Source: Gymnopilus junonius
Lineage: Eukaryota > Basidiomycota > Agaricomycetes > Agaricales > Galerinaceae
Length of the DNA: 64,000 bases
Direction: 5' to 3'
Assembly: GCA_015501075.1 (NCBI GenBank)
Contig: JADNYJ010000022.1
Coordinates: 1 to 64,000 of the forward strand
Below are positions 37,941 to 50,100 of this stretch, piece by piece. Position 1 is the first letter of the stretch, and every line of letters begins with the position of its first letter. A model generated the notes under the pieces. The model had not been told where the DNA came from. It saw only the letters and a program-made list of their open reading frames with translations, and ran no database searches. The position numbers and the translations under genes are program-made.

Positions 37941-38290
37941 GCAAGGCTGCTAAATGGACGTCCGTCGTCACGGATGTAAGGCCTTCGGAATCGGATGCGT
38001 TCCCGGCAACGGAACACAAGTGTGGGAACGGAGATTTTCGTTTGATAGGCCAATTAAAGCGAGTCACCCGCCTTTCAGTCGCCCACTTATAATCCCCTTC
38101 AAAATTGTGTCGTTACCGACTCCCCATTTTCTTTTCCTCCTGTCGCATTCATTTCTAGGCTACTGAACGACACAAATAGGTTGGCGCATAATTTGTACAC
38201 TAATGTTTCCCTTTAAAAGGCTTTATAGAAATGACAGCTATCATAGAATCAGAGTCCAAATTGAAGTACGCAGTCACTCTATGAAAATTA
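37941..38290. other. Intergenic, COX19 promoter and bZIP 3' UTR
   Basis: About 350 bases with no gene. COX19 and the bZIP gene are in tandem, so this stretch carries the COX19 promoter (minus strand) and the end of the bZIP transcript. Confidence 0.4.
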
Positions 38291-39505
38291 CTACTTCCTC
38301 TTACTGGCGACTTGCTTTCCCTTGCCTTTCTTTCCAGAACTCGCCTCTTCCTTGTCTGAGGACTCAGACTCTTCAGAACCCGATGAACCTTCTTCCTGCG
38401 CCGCAGATGTGCTATTTGATGCTCCTCCGGAACTCGTCGAGGCTATGCGCTGCTGCTCACTGGCGGCTAATGCTGCTGCCTGAGCCAGCGCTTCACTATT
38501 CACCATATTACTGGCTGCATATCGCGCTCCTTTTAGCATGACGATCTCCTTAAGCCATCCATTCTCTCGTCTCAGGTCTGCTGCCTCCCGTTCCAGTTCT
38601 TCTGCTCTGCCTGTCAGGTCCGACACTGATCGCTCTAGATTTAGAGTCTTGTGTTTCTTCTTGATTCGAAAACGCGCTTTCAAATGTGCCTTTGCTCAGG
38701 ACATTCGTAACACGTGAGAGGTTTTGTTTCTTACCCGAAGCTGCTGTATTTCTCCTGCGTTTTTCTTCTGCGATGGCAAAGCGCTCGGCTTCTGATAGCT
38801 CCACTTCTGGGGAACTAGTAGAGTGACCCTGAGCTGTTCTGGGTACAGAAGGCGAACGCTGCACTCGCGACCTTCCTCTAGTCGCTTCTGAGGAGGGGCC
38901 TGGTGCTATGTTGGTATCGATATAGGGAAGGGATTGATGACCTGTGCTTGGTGCAACTTGATGTGAACCGTAATGTTGCGGCCCTGAGACTGGACCTGCC
39001 TGAACATGCTGAGGCGGAAGCGCGTGCCAGGGAAAATCCAGGGAGGAAAGTGGTGGAAGTTGCGTTTGTGGCGGCATGGGGTTATGGTGGAGGAAGTTAC
39101 CATAAAATCCAGGTGACGGATTCATAGACGGGTAAGGATTTTGTGTCTGTGACAACATACTAGCATAGGCATGGCTAAGTTCCCCTGACCTGGCCGCCGC
39201 TTCTAATTGAGCTAACAGGGTGGTGTTCTAAGGATCTCAGTGAATGAGACATGACGCGCATTACAAGAAAATAAGTTTACGACACTCACTTACCTCACCT
39301 AGACCAAGATGTTGTTGACCTGTCGTATTAGATCCAGAACCAGAAGGTGTGCGAGATCCCTGATATTTGTATTAGAGCCCGACTGTTCTCTATCCATATC
39401 AAAAGCAAAAACGAGTTTTTCCCAGTGTTCTAGCTCTTGAGATATAGAAGTTGGGGGATCAAAGGAGACGAGGTCGTTTGCAACCTTGTTTTTGAGGTGA
39501 AGCAT
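38291..39505 (-). CDS. bZIP transcription factor (CYS-3/Met4-like basic region)
   Basis: The basic region is EEKRRRNTAASARFRIKKKHK, of which RRRNTAASARFR is the fungal sulfur-regulator (CYS-3/MetR) type. It is followed by a leucine-zipper helix LERSVSDLTGRAEELERE and LRRENGWLKEIVML. An intron (GTAAGA to TTGAAAG) splits the basic region between S and A. The upstream exon has MLSQTQNPYPSMNPSPGF and Pro/Gln-rich DNA as in activation domains, and NTTLLAQLEAAARSGELSHA comes before it across another intron. The C-terminus is Ser/Glu/Lys-rich, ending KGKGKQVASKRK. The 5' end is uncertain: SRTPSGSGSNTTGQQHLGLG is likely coding, but the exon before it is not fixed, so the start at 39505 is a guess. 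A role in sulfur metabolism is inference from the basic region only. Confidence 0.8.
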
Positions 39506-39517
39506 CACAGACGACAA

Positions 39518-40128
39518 AGGGTGGGAGCGATAGTGTTCATGGATGAATGCATTTCAAGTCGGGCAAAACATAAGGTAGGATTCGCCATCGCTACACAAGA
39601 TTGCGACAGTTCGAACGAGTAACACGCAACGGCCATGAGTTCATGGCTCGTCTCTCTTCTCAGCTGTATTCTCTGTTATACAGTATATACGACGGTTCCT
39701 ATCAGAAAATGGCAAAAGTTTTTCAAAAAAGGTATCAAGATCTAATACAAAAACCCCAGACGTTCATTTCGCTAGTATGTCTGTGACAGAGGTTAATGAC
39801 GCCTAAAAAGCGAATTCTTCGGTGCAATTCCGTCACTTGCTGCACCTGCGCGGACGGCACTTCTTTCGATATTCTTGTAACATACTGTACGGAGAGTGTT
39901 CCAATTGATTTCTTGCCAGTCAATGCTATCTTGGGCTTATGGGTGCCCCAGCCTGTCGAGACAAGCTAAAGCACATCGGCCCGGTCATTTCCAGAACATT
40001 GCTTAGTCATCCATTACGCGTCGTGAATCTGACGCGTCCTAGTCCATTGATCTGACTCGCATTTACAATTCATTTACATCTCTCTTTCGTACTATCATTC
40101 GCGTCCTTACTCTTCTTCCATCAACATT
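39518..40128. other. Intergenic, divergent bZIP / NPL4 region
   Basis: This divergent spacer has no recognised gene. Two ACGCGT boxes lie at 40016-40021 and 40032-40037, about 100 bases before the NPL4 ATG. A minus frame at 39735-39923 begins MTGKKSIGTLSVQY and is open for 62 codons, but nothing ties it to a family. Confidence 0.4.
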
Positions 40129-42462
40129 ATGGTATGCAGGATTATATTTAATGATCTCCACTCTCTTCTCATGTCTTTACAGCTGGTTAGACTAAGATCG
40201 AAAGACGGCAACTTTCGCTATGAATTCAACCCAGACGATGACATTTCGAAATTGTTAGAAAAGGTAGGCAGAAAGTCCCTATTTACCACCAGCTAATGAC
40301 AAGTCTCTTCAGATTTTGGAGACGGCTCAAGATCCAGACCTTTCGAGCATCACCATCTCAAATCAACCAAGAGGGAATGAAGTCAAGATTTCGTCTCTAA
40401 AAGGCCAGACATTAAAGCGGCTCGGTCTCAAGTAGGGAACATTTATTAGCTGCCTTGATCTTTCTGACTTGGCTCTAGTCATGGCGATCTTGTATTTGTC
40501 GGATATCAGTCCAAACCTAATCTACGCACATGGTAATAGCGGAACCATCAACTTCTACTCCGACACCGAATGGAACGGCGGCTAAGGATGTGGCTAAGCG
40601 CCCTTGGGAAGCAGTGCAAGAGGACCCGGTGGATGTGTACTGGCGATCTCATTCTGGCAAAATACCTCGTCAGCGTGACAGCAGGTTTTGCAAGCATGCT
40701 TTAAACGGGATGTGCGATTATTGCATGCCTCTGGAGCCCTATGACGCGGCCTACCACAAGGAACATTCCATCAAGCATTTGTCGTACCATGCGTATCTGC
40801 AGAAAATTACCCCTAAGCCCACGGCGTCAGCTGCATCCCAGCTTCCCCCCCTAAACCCTCTAAATTACAACGTCAAAGTGCCTTGTCCGACTGGCTCACA
40901 TCCGCCCTGGCCGGCCGGTATTTGCACAGCATGTCAACCCTCTGCAATAACGCTGCAGTCGCAACCTTTCCGGATGGTGGATCATCTAGAGATCGCGTCG
41001 ACGGAGATCATCGATCGCTTTCTGCAAGCATGGAGAAAGACGGGTATGCAACGTTTCGGATGGCTGATAGGCCGTTATGAACCCTATGACAAGGTTCCTA
41101 TGGGCGTGAAGGCAGTGGTCGAAGCCATTTACGAGCCACCTCAGCAAGGAGAGCTCGATGGCCTTACGTTGGGTTGGCCATGGGAGGAGGAAGGGCGTAT
41201 TCGTCATGTCTCAAGCCTGGCTTCAACGCCGCTAACAGTTGTAGGTTATATTTTCACGGATCTGGATCCAACACCAGAAGATAGAACAAAGAGTGTATAC
41301 AAACGACACCCGCAGTCTTTTTTCCTTTCATCTCTAGAAGCCATATTCGCTGCTACGTTACAGAAAGCAAACCCTACGTTATCAAAGTCCTCTCCGACGG
41401 GCCAATTTGCTTCGCGACTCGTGACGGCTGTGCTGACTGGTACAGAAGATGGTCAGGTGGACGTGAAAGCGTATCAGGTTTCAGAGCAGGCTGTGGCTAT
41501 GGTGGACGCTGACATGATTGAAGCGAGCATTGACCCAGGGATCGTTCGCGTGAAGGAGGAAGACCGGAGTGATGGATCTGCTAGATATGTTCCTGATGTC
41601 TTTTTCTCTTACAAGAATGAGTATGGACTGGAGGTCAAGAAGAGCGCTAAGCCATGCTTCCCTGTGGAATACCTTTTGGTCAATGTACGTGCTGTATTTT
41701 GTTGGACTGTCTTAGCATTCGACATTGATTCGACGGACTTAGGTGACTCATGGATTCCCGCAAAGCCCCTCACCCGTCTTCCAATCAACACAGTTCGCCA
41801 TTGAGAACCGGCCAGGTCTAGAAGACCAAAATGTGGACAATGTCATGGCTACGCTTCGTAGACTGGAGGCGCCTTCATTACATCCAGGCAGCGAAAGCTA
41901 CAAGAACCTGGAGCTGGCTAAATGGCTGAGCGACTGGCACCTTGTCGCGTTTTTGGAAACGACACAACTGTTGTCCCCTGTGGGTCTCGTTTAGACTTTC
42001 TTATTCTTATTTTATTGAGTTTTCCCCCTTTACTATCTAGGATGACGTCAAGGTTATGATGCGGACCGTGACTTCTCCCAATTTACTAGAGGATGCAGGG
42101 AATATCGATCCTGTACTTTCCACAGAAGGTTGGCAAACGTTGATGACATTCACGCGGGAAAGTGCTCGTGAGTAGTCTATCTCGCTCTTCTCTCTGCATG
42201 TCTTCTTATTTACCGCTCCATTTTTACAGCCGCTCCACCGAGTACTTCAGCGCCTTCCGGGACAGACAGTATGACCGACGACGACATCCCACCCGAAGTA
42301 TACGACCAGATCGCGGCCGAAGAAGCCGCTTCGCGCGCTGCAACTGGTGGTGGTGCTGGTGGGGCGACCTCAAGTTCGAATATCAGAATATGTCAATACT
42401 GCACGTTCGAGAACACGCATGGAGGTTCGGATTGTGAGGTCTGTGGGTTGCCTTTGGCGTAG
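40129..42462 (+). CDS. NPL4: NPL4, cofactor of Cdc48/p97
   Basis: NPL4 with UFD1 recruits ubiquitinated substrates to Cdc48 for ERAD and other extraction. Exon 1 is only the ATG at 40129-40131; exon 2 starts LVRLRSKDGNFRYEFNPDDD (ubiquitin-like N-terminus). NPL4-zinc parts are PWEAVQEDPVDVYWRSHSG, FCKHALNGMCDYCMPLEPYD and EHSIKHLSYHAYL. The MPN-type core includes RFGWLIGRYEPYDKVPMGVK and AVVEAIYEPPQQ. The C-terminus is an NZF finger CQYCTFENTHGGSDCEVC. Between HGDLVFVGYQSKPNLRT (near 40520) and EPSTSTPTPNGTAAK the frame changes with no convincing intron. A 1-base indel or a weak 89- or 95-base intron ending CTAAG near 40587 are the options. Everything else joins cleanly. Confidence 0.9.
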
Positions 42463-43282
42463 TTCGTTTCGGTTGCGGTATGCATATATTAGACGGTGCA
42501 TACGGGAAAGGAAAGGAATAAAATAAAAGACTAGGATTCTACGTACGCATCCGTCTCTGTATAAGATCATTCATTGACAGTTATATTAATGCATATCATG
42601 TACTTCTACCCTGACTTTTACTCTTGCGACGTTGATATGCCCTTCTTGCCTCGAGGTTTTCTTGCATTTATCGAAAGCATATATAATATCACATGTGCAG
42701 TGTCGTACTTTCTCGGTTCCAATCACACACTGGGCATTCACTGGGGCGGCATACTACTCACGAGCCCCCGAAATTAATCCCATTGGAACGACGTAGGGTA
42801 AGGAAGGCATCCAGGCGGCGTGCAATCATATAAATACCTGATTTGTTAAATGTTAAAGAATCAACTGCCAACCTTTTCTCACTTCACATTAATCCTCCTT
42901 CAATCTCTCAAGAACTTGCTGAGTATATCACTGTATTCAGACATGTTTTATACCTTTCTTTCTCTACCTCTACAACAGCTATCATAACGGGTCATAAAGA
43001 GAAGGGAGATAAAAGTAAACAAATAAGGAGAGGAATTCGCGCCCATCACAGGCAGCCCAGAAGGAAGTTTAAAAGGTAATGGGGGTATGCTCGGCACATT
43101 TTCAAGTTGGTTATCGCATGCTCGCTCCGTCATGATACACAGGCCAGCTGCGACACCTCCGAGCGCTACTCCGAAGAAATGGTGCACTCATCAACCTAGA
43201 AGATAAAAATGAACCGGGAAATAAATCGAATAATTGTCCATAACGAGAGGGAAAAAAAGAAAAGAAACAAAGGAGGGGATAT
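42463..43282. other. Intergenic between NPL4 and NUDIX
   Basis: The 820 bases lie between convergent ends and contain short frames on both strands but no features. I see nothing beyond probable 3' UTRs. Confidence 0.4.
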
Positions 43283-44758
43283 CTAACAGAATATCCACCA
43301 GAGTGCAAAGGATATGCCAAAGAGAACGCCTAGGGCGCGTGCAACGATGACCACAACCAGGGCCTTGCGGATGGAAGCATAAAATGTGCTCAGAGCCGAT
43401 CCGGACCAGTTTATTCTGTGGTACACGATGTGAGCGAAACAGCCCAAATGACCATAATAAAAGCTTACCGTCTATCGTTAGTTCCGCCCTGACGCACGCT
43501 CGTCTCCCATCCCGAATGACTTCACGATAGCGTTTACCAAATACCCTACAGGGAGTGAGTGATCTTGTTCTATTAAAATGAGCTACAGCACTTACCAGAT
43601 CCAAAAGTTGACATCCGGATATGAAAAGCGGGGAAATACGCTGGCAAGGCTCGGCGCGATATATTCCATCCTAAAGTCTTCTGCAATTGGCTGGTACGGA
43701 AGTTGCATCATGGGACTGAGCGGTGACGAAGCGGCGGAGGTAGGGTTATGACGCCCGTTACTGCCGTTTTCGGGAGCGGGAGTGGGGAGGATCATATATG
43801 ACATGAGATCAAGCGTCATACCAAGCGAAAGGCCCCAGAGCTTGAGCTGGGTAGGTTTTGGAGGAGAAGGCTTCTCGAGGCGGTCGTGTGCCTTTGTGTC
43901 CGATGACGTGGGATCCGGGGTAGGCTGGAGGACGATTGCGGGGAATTCCATACTGCCGATGAAAATGCGGACGAGGATACGGAGGACTGCGGAATGCTTG
44001 GGAGTCAGACGGGAGGCGGCATCGACTGTGACGGTGGACCATTTTGGAGGTTTTTGGGAAGAGACGAGAGATGCGAGGGGTGTCCAGTGGAGCGAGGTGG
44101 AAGGTATAGGGTCTGCTGAAGGGGCATGGGGGGTGAGCTGGAGGAAGACGAAAGGCGAGAGGATCATGAGGAGGCGCTTTCCGAGGGAAGTGGTGATCTC
44201 GCGGTCATCGAGTTGGCCTACGCAGGTGTAGCACGGCTCTGCGAGATCGATGCCAATCTCCTCCCATGTCTGGCGCATCGCTGGCGGGGAGTCAGGGCCA
44301 GGCTGAAGAAGGAAGGAGGTCACGCACCGGTATAAAGACCACCCTCGTCATCGGGCTCCTGGCGGCCGCCGGGAAAGGCGACGTGTGCTTCGGCGGGGGA
44401 CTGACGCAGCTTGGACTGCCAGAGAGAGCCATCGCTGGGGACGGGGATTTCGCGGTGGAGATAGAGGATTTCGGGGCGGGCATGGGGGTGGTTTACCCAG
44501 TCAGCCTGAAAGAAGTCTGCGAGGGAGGGTGGTTTGGCGGGGTTGTGGGGGGACGGGGCGAGGGACGGGACCACGCGGATGATCAGGGCAACGGCGGCTC
44601 TGCGGGGTTCTGCAAGGGAGTGAGCAAAGCCAGAGAGAGATCTCGGGACACGCACGGGTGGGAGGAGAGGCAATGACGCGCGGGGGAGTCGCTCGGATGC
44701 GGTGCAGGGCTCGGGCCAGCAGAGGCACAGTGCCAGCGCCATACTCACCTTTCGACAT
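43283..44758 (-). CDS. NUDIX hydrolase (CoA/nucleoside diphosphate type) with C-terminal membrane tail
   Basis: The NUDIX box is visible: HVAFPGGRQEPDDEGG across an intron to MRQTWEEIGIDL, with the REXXEEXG core as RQTWEEIG. Before it lie RRAAVALIIRVVPS and a HREIPVPSDGSLWQSKLRQ stretch, like Pcd1/NUDT7-type CoA pyrophosphatases. The start is ATG at 44758 (MSK) with a ~140-base intron to EPRRAAVAL; an in-frame upstream ATG at 44766 would give an unspliced start instead. After a Pro/Ser-rich middle the end reads YPDVNFWIWVFGKRYREVIR, then, with a GTGCGT donor, AINWSGSALSTFY and a hydrophobic segment ALVVVIVARALGVLFGISFA ending in WWIFC. That tail could anchor the enzyme in a membrane. The gene lies 81 bases after the UGO1 stop, same strand. 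Confidence 0.8.
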
Positions 44759-44839
44759 GGCTGCAATGCAAGAGCCTCCCCAAACTATTTTCTATTTCTA
44801 TTTTCATTTCGCGACACGGTTATTTCCGTATCTAAGACA

Positions 44840-46443
44840 TCATATCTCTGCCCATCCCCCGTCTGTCTCCTCTCCGCCCCCAAATAATGTAAGCCCGAAT
44901 ACAATTGCACTCGCCCCCAGCCGCATCCCCAGTCCCCGGTACAACTGTCCCAGCCCCGTGTGTCGCCACCAGCTCTCGTACTCGTCCTGCTCTTCCCCCT
45001 GCTCTTCCTTTTCCTTGCCCTTCTTCGACATTCTTCTCCGTCTCGGTCTCCGTCTTATCGGCAAGTCGGATCGCTCCTCTGTCAGAATGTGCCAGAACGC
45101 ATCCACCACGCCGTTGTACGGCGCAGGTCGCAGTTCCACACACCCCTTCATGGCTTCCGCGGAGCCCCGCATTTGTGCCTGCAGCCGCCGTCGTATCGTC
45201 TCGATCGGCAGTGTCACCAGCAGGCCTAGGCAACTGCTTCCGAGCTCTGCCATGCTCCACGCCACAGGATGCGTGTCTTCTGTAATGTGTCCCCACCCGA
45301 AATACGTCGTCATCATCCCTGGCAGCGCCAGTGAGACAATCGGTCGCAGCGCGTTGTCCAGTATTGTTGGTATAAGCAGGTGTGGGTGTAGATACATCCC
45401 TCGTAATCCCCCTTCATCCCGTACTATCTGCCGGAATGCATCCAACGGTCCAGAATACTTTCGGTGCCGAGGTAGACATGATTGAATAATTAAACGCGTC
45501 CGAATCAGGTCCAGTGGTGAGAGTATCAGTCCTGTTAAAAGGTGAGATGCCACTGGAAGAATGATGGGTGGCTGCTGGAACGGAGACATGGATGGAAAGA
45601 ACAAGGACTGCAGGAAGCCATGGATCATCGGTTGCAATGTATCGGATAATATTTCGTTCACCGTAGACGTGAACAGTCCTTGAGCCCCCCCTCCCTGTTA
45701 GTATTGAACGCTAAAACATGCAAACGAAAAGAAGCACCGACCTTTCCATAACGCTAACCAACCTTCTGTTCTGTGTCTACCTACTCGTTTCATCATCCCC
45801 CATACACCGTCCGCGCTGCCAACAGGGATAATGTAGTCCGGCCGTGTTCCCTCTTCCAATACAGACCGGCGAATGACATAACCCTGGTCGTCCACCCGTG
45901 CTCGCGGAGCAGGTGCAGAAGGCGTCGCATTAGGATCCGCAAAATAAGAATCATTTTCTCCAGAGTCATCGCTCAACTGGGAAAAGCAAAGCGTTTCAAT
46001 CTTTCAGTCATAAACTACACGTGAAATAAGCATACAGCGTCGTCGTTGTCTTCCTCAGTCGGATCTACCGCCAGAGGTTCCGGCTCGCCAGCGTCTCTCG
46101 GTACCCACTGCACCTGCAACAGGAGCTTTCCGACCTCCCATGGCATAACAATAGCCGTGCTCGTGTATTGGAGCACGGCAGACGCAACGACGGCTCGAAA
46201 CAGCTGGGCAGCATTAATACCAGAAGGCTCGGAGAGATCAAGTGAAGGCGACAGATCAAATATGGAGTTGTGTGAGGGGCGAGTAGACCATTGGTACGCA
46301 GGCGCGATGGCGGTAGCACCGCCGGACGCAGGCGAAGTTGCGTTGGGGTTGGGGACGCTCGCAGCCGCTGGGGGTACAAAGGCCCAGGCTTTATCGGGGT
46401 CGATGTAAAGGTCGCGGAGAGAGGGCGGTGGGTTTATTGACAT
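44840..46443 (-). CDS. UGO1: Mitochondrial fusion protein UGO1 (outer-membrane carrier-like)
   Basis: UGO1 is a modified mitochondrial carrier in the outer membrane that links Fzo1 and Mgm1 in fusion. Exon 1 is MSINPPPSLRDLYIDPDKAW and SGINAAQLFRAVVASAVLQY, then VMPWEVGKLLLQVQWVPRD, the first carrier-like repeat. Exon 2 has DQGYVIRRSVLEEGTRPDYI and GVWGMMKRVGRHRTEGWLAL. The last exon holds LLTGLILSPLDLIRTRLIIQ (Px[DE]xxRxR carrier box), LLVTLPIETIRRRLQAQ and LGQLYRGLGMRLGASAIVFG. A Glu/Lys-rich insert lies before LGQLYRG. Stop is at 44840-44842. The two introns (near 45662 and 45977) are canonical. Confidence 0.9.
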
Positions 46444-47154
46444 TGCATTGGTCGATTTGGGATGATTATTGCGTCGCTAGCTATAGATTCGAATAAAAAT
46501 TATGAGCTTCAGTCGCCTGTCGACTTGCAAACGGTCTTTCGGCAGAGATTCAGAATAACCCTTGAGGGTCTTGCCAAGCGGAGCCACACAATGCAGATAA
46601 TATTCACGTGCTGATCTTATCTTATCCTATGCCTCGGCCGTAGCGGCGGTGTCGGCGACTGCTGAAGCCCGGTCACTCTATATTCGCCAGAATGGGCTGG
46701 GCTATTTTCAGATCATGTATGTTTGATGATGGGAAGCTGTTATTATTTTTATCCTCCATACCGCACGCCACAAGCCTCCAGGAACCATTGTTTTTCTTCA
46801 AATTCATAGAGGCTCGATAGCGCCCTAAAGTGCCCTAAATCTTGGAGAAAGTAGGACGGTTGAGTATCCACGAAGATAGGGGGACGATGACGTACCACAG
46901 AGGCATTCGTGTGTGTGACGCAAGAGCGCCTTACACACAAAACGTGACCAATTCCTCCCAAGTGACATCAGGCAGGCTATGATCCATTTCAAAAAAAGAG
47001 GCCAGACAATACATAGCCTCGTTTCTTGGACCTGCTCTAATTCGCCTCAAATCATAAGCCACCCGTTCCTTCTTAACCTTATCTATTTCTTCTTCTTGAC
47101 CCAACCAACCCCCCCCAAGCACCGACCGATCCCCACTTAGTTGCCACCTGCATC
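46444..47154. other. Intergenic, UGO1 / tricalbin divergent region
   Basis: The spacer holds two promoters. A minus-strand open stretch at 46749-47122 in two frames looks protein-like (MYCLASFFEMDHSLPDVTWE and FLQDLGHFRALSSLYEFEE) but I found no clean splice joining them. Close to 47100 the DNA is pyrimidine-rich, fitting the tricalbin leader. Confidence 0.4.
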
Positions 47155-50100
47155 ATGTCCAGTGGCGGTCTCGGTGTCCCCGCTAATAACGCCAGTGGAA
47201 ACGCGGCTGAGACTCCTGCCGCTATGAGACAGGACGCTAATAGAGGTGTGCCGGTGCACACGTTCAACCCAGACGCTCCTCCACAGGAAAAGGCCGCCCA
47301 GGTCATCAAAAGTCGCGACTACCTCGATAGTGTCAAACCCCAAGAGCCACAGCAACGAGGTATGTATTGTTGATCTTACACCCGTCCTCCCGGCTTGTCT
47401 CGGTGCGCTTGCTCCGCAGTCGATCATGGCCTGCTACTCGTCGTCTTACGTCTTTTGCGGGGAAAGCATCTAATTTACGTCGACTAACTTCCCTGTATTT
47501 GTAGAAATCAAGGTGGACAGCAACGCAGCGCCTGCCATCCCAACCATAGTCGTCGAGAGCCACGAGGAGAAAGAGAAGGAGAAAGAGAAGCTTATCGTAA
47601 AAGCAAAGGACACTCCCCAAGTCACTGAACAGGTACAGGAGGAAGAAGCCATGCCAGGTGCCATCCCCTCCAAGGCTGTAAGTGTCATCCCGGACTGGTA
47701 CAAGGTCGGCTGGCGTCAGGTGTCAGGTATCGACGAACCCCACCTCTCGGATGCAGAGGAAAAGGATAAGCGTGTGCTGGAAACATTCCTTTCCGAGCAA
47801 TTCTATGGTGCCTGGTACCATAATGCTGCTATCATCGTCATCGTACGTCTTCCATGGTTTCTCCTGTCGAACGATGATTTTTGATAGAATATGCATTTCC
47901 TCCTAAATGCTTTGTGTTCATGCAGGCTGTCTTTGCTACTCACTTCCTGACGCGCTTCAATTTCGGATGGGGATGGCTGTTTATCGTTCTTGCATTCTGC
48001 AGCACGTACTACAGCGCTTCCATTGAACGGTTCAGACAATATGCGCGCGACGACATTCAGCGCGAGCTGGTCAAGACGCGCTTGGCTTCAGAGCATGAGA
48101 GTGCAGACTGGATCAACAACTTTCTCGACCGGTTTTGGGTCATATACGAGCCCGTACTTTCGGCCACTATCGTTGCCTCTGCCGAACAAATCCTTACGAC
48201 CAGCACGCCTGCATTTTTGGATTCACTGAAGTTGACCCAATTCACGTTGGGATCCAAGGCGCCGCGCGTCGACCGTGTCCGCACATTTCCAAAGACGGAT
48301 GAAGACATCGTCATGATGGACTGGGGTTTCTCATTTACCCCCAAAGATACTTCGAACATGACGCAGAAGCAGATCGCTGACCAGTCAAATCCCAAAATCG
48401 TCCTGCAGGTGCGGTTAGGCAAGGGGTTAGCGACCGCGGCCTTGCCTATTCTCGTCGAGGATGTATCCTTCCAAGGTCTCATGCGCATCCGCCTGAAACT
48501 TATGCCTAACTTCCCGCATGTGCAAACTGTGGATATGTGCTTCTTGGAGAAACCGACAATTGGATATGTGCTCAAGCCTATTGGTGGAGAGACTTTTGGT
48601 TTCGATATCGCTAGCGTGGGTCTTTCTACTTGAAATTATATTTGCGCACCTTTGATTGACATGCCCCGGATACACAGATTCCTGGTTTATCTTCGTTCAT
48701 CCGTGATATGACACACGCGACCCTTGGGCCAATGATGTACGACCCGAATGTGTTCACCCTGAATTTGGAGCAAATGCTTTCTGGCAAACCACTCGATGCG
48801 GCTATTGGTGTCGTACAAGTTGTCATTCACTCTGCTCGTGGAATTCAGGGCACGAAAATTGGTGGTGGAACCCCTGACCCGTATGCCAGTTTGTCGATCA
48901 GCGGCCGCGCTGAACTCGCTCGCACGCGATACAAGGCAAATACGTTCGTTAATTTTTTCTTCGTCTCCGAGAAAGGGTTTTGCTGATCCAAATTCTTAGA
49001 TACAATCCAACTTGGGTGGAGACCAAGTACTTGTTGGTGAACTCTTTGAAAGACAACCTGACGTTGAGCATATACGACTACAATGAACATCGGAAGAACT
49101 CTATGATGGGTACTGCTACATTTGAATTTTCGAAACTGTTGGAAGATTCGACACACGAAGGCATTGTTTCGCCTATTTTGAAGGACGGCAAGCCGCGCGG
49201 TGAATTGCGCTATGATGTCAATTACTACCCCGTCTTAGAGCCCGAAGAAGGCCAGAACGAGAGAGTGTCTGAATCTAGTATGTTTATTTTTACAAAACTG
49301 CATCTGAATGTGTTATTGAATTGGATGGACAGCCGTTGGTATCGTACGCCTGGTCATCCATCAAGCCAAGGAACTCGACCACACCAAGTCACTCTCTGGC
49401 GAACTTAATCCCGTCGCAAAAGTCTGGCTTAACAGCGAAAGGACTGCATCTTTCAGTTCGATATGCATCAAACACACGAACAATCCCGTCTGGGAAGCGC
49501 CGCACGAGTTCCTTTGCACCGATAAGGAGAATGCGACAGTCACGCTCAGAATCATTGACGATCGTGATTTCCTCAAGGATCCGGTGGTTGGGTATCTGAC
49601 TGTCAAGCTTACGGATCTCCTGGACTCCTCGGGTCAGGCTGGTAAAGATTGGTTCCCATTGAGCGGATGCAGAACAGGCAAGATGAGGTTGTCCGCGGAA
49701 TGGAAGCCATTGGCCATGGCTGGCTCGTTACACGGTTCGGATCAGTACAAGCCTCCGATCGGTGTAGTGAAGTTGTTAATTGATAAAGCTATCGATGTCA
49801 AGTGAGTTGCTCTCTTTCTTTTTCTTTGTATATGCAGATGTTTAACTTTTTTTTCCCAGGAATGTGGAAGCAACTCTTGGAGGAAAGAGTGATCCCTATG
49901 TCCGAGTTCAGGTCCGGAATGTCACCAAGGCCAGGACTGAAGTTATCAATAATAGTTCGTCTCCTTATTCTTTCATGACTCTACCTGTCCACTGATGACC
50001 CAAAATTTTCAATTAGACTTGAATCCTATTTGGGACCAAATTATGTATATTCCTAGTAAGAACCGCTTCCTTTGTGTATATTATATGCAGACCTAACGAT

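Noticed and set aside
44658..45485. Plus-strand 275-codon frame
   Set aside because: It is antisense to UGO1, whose carrier boxes are on the minus strand.
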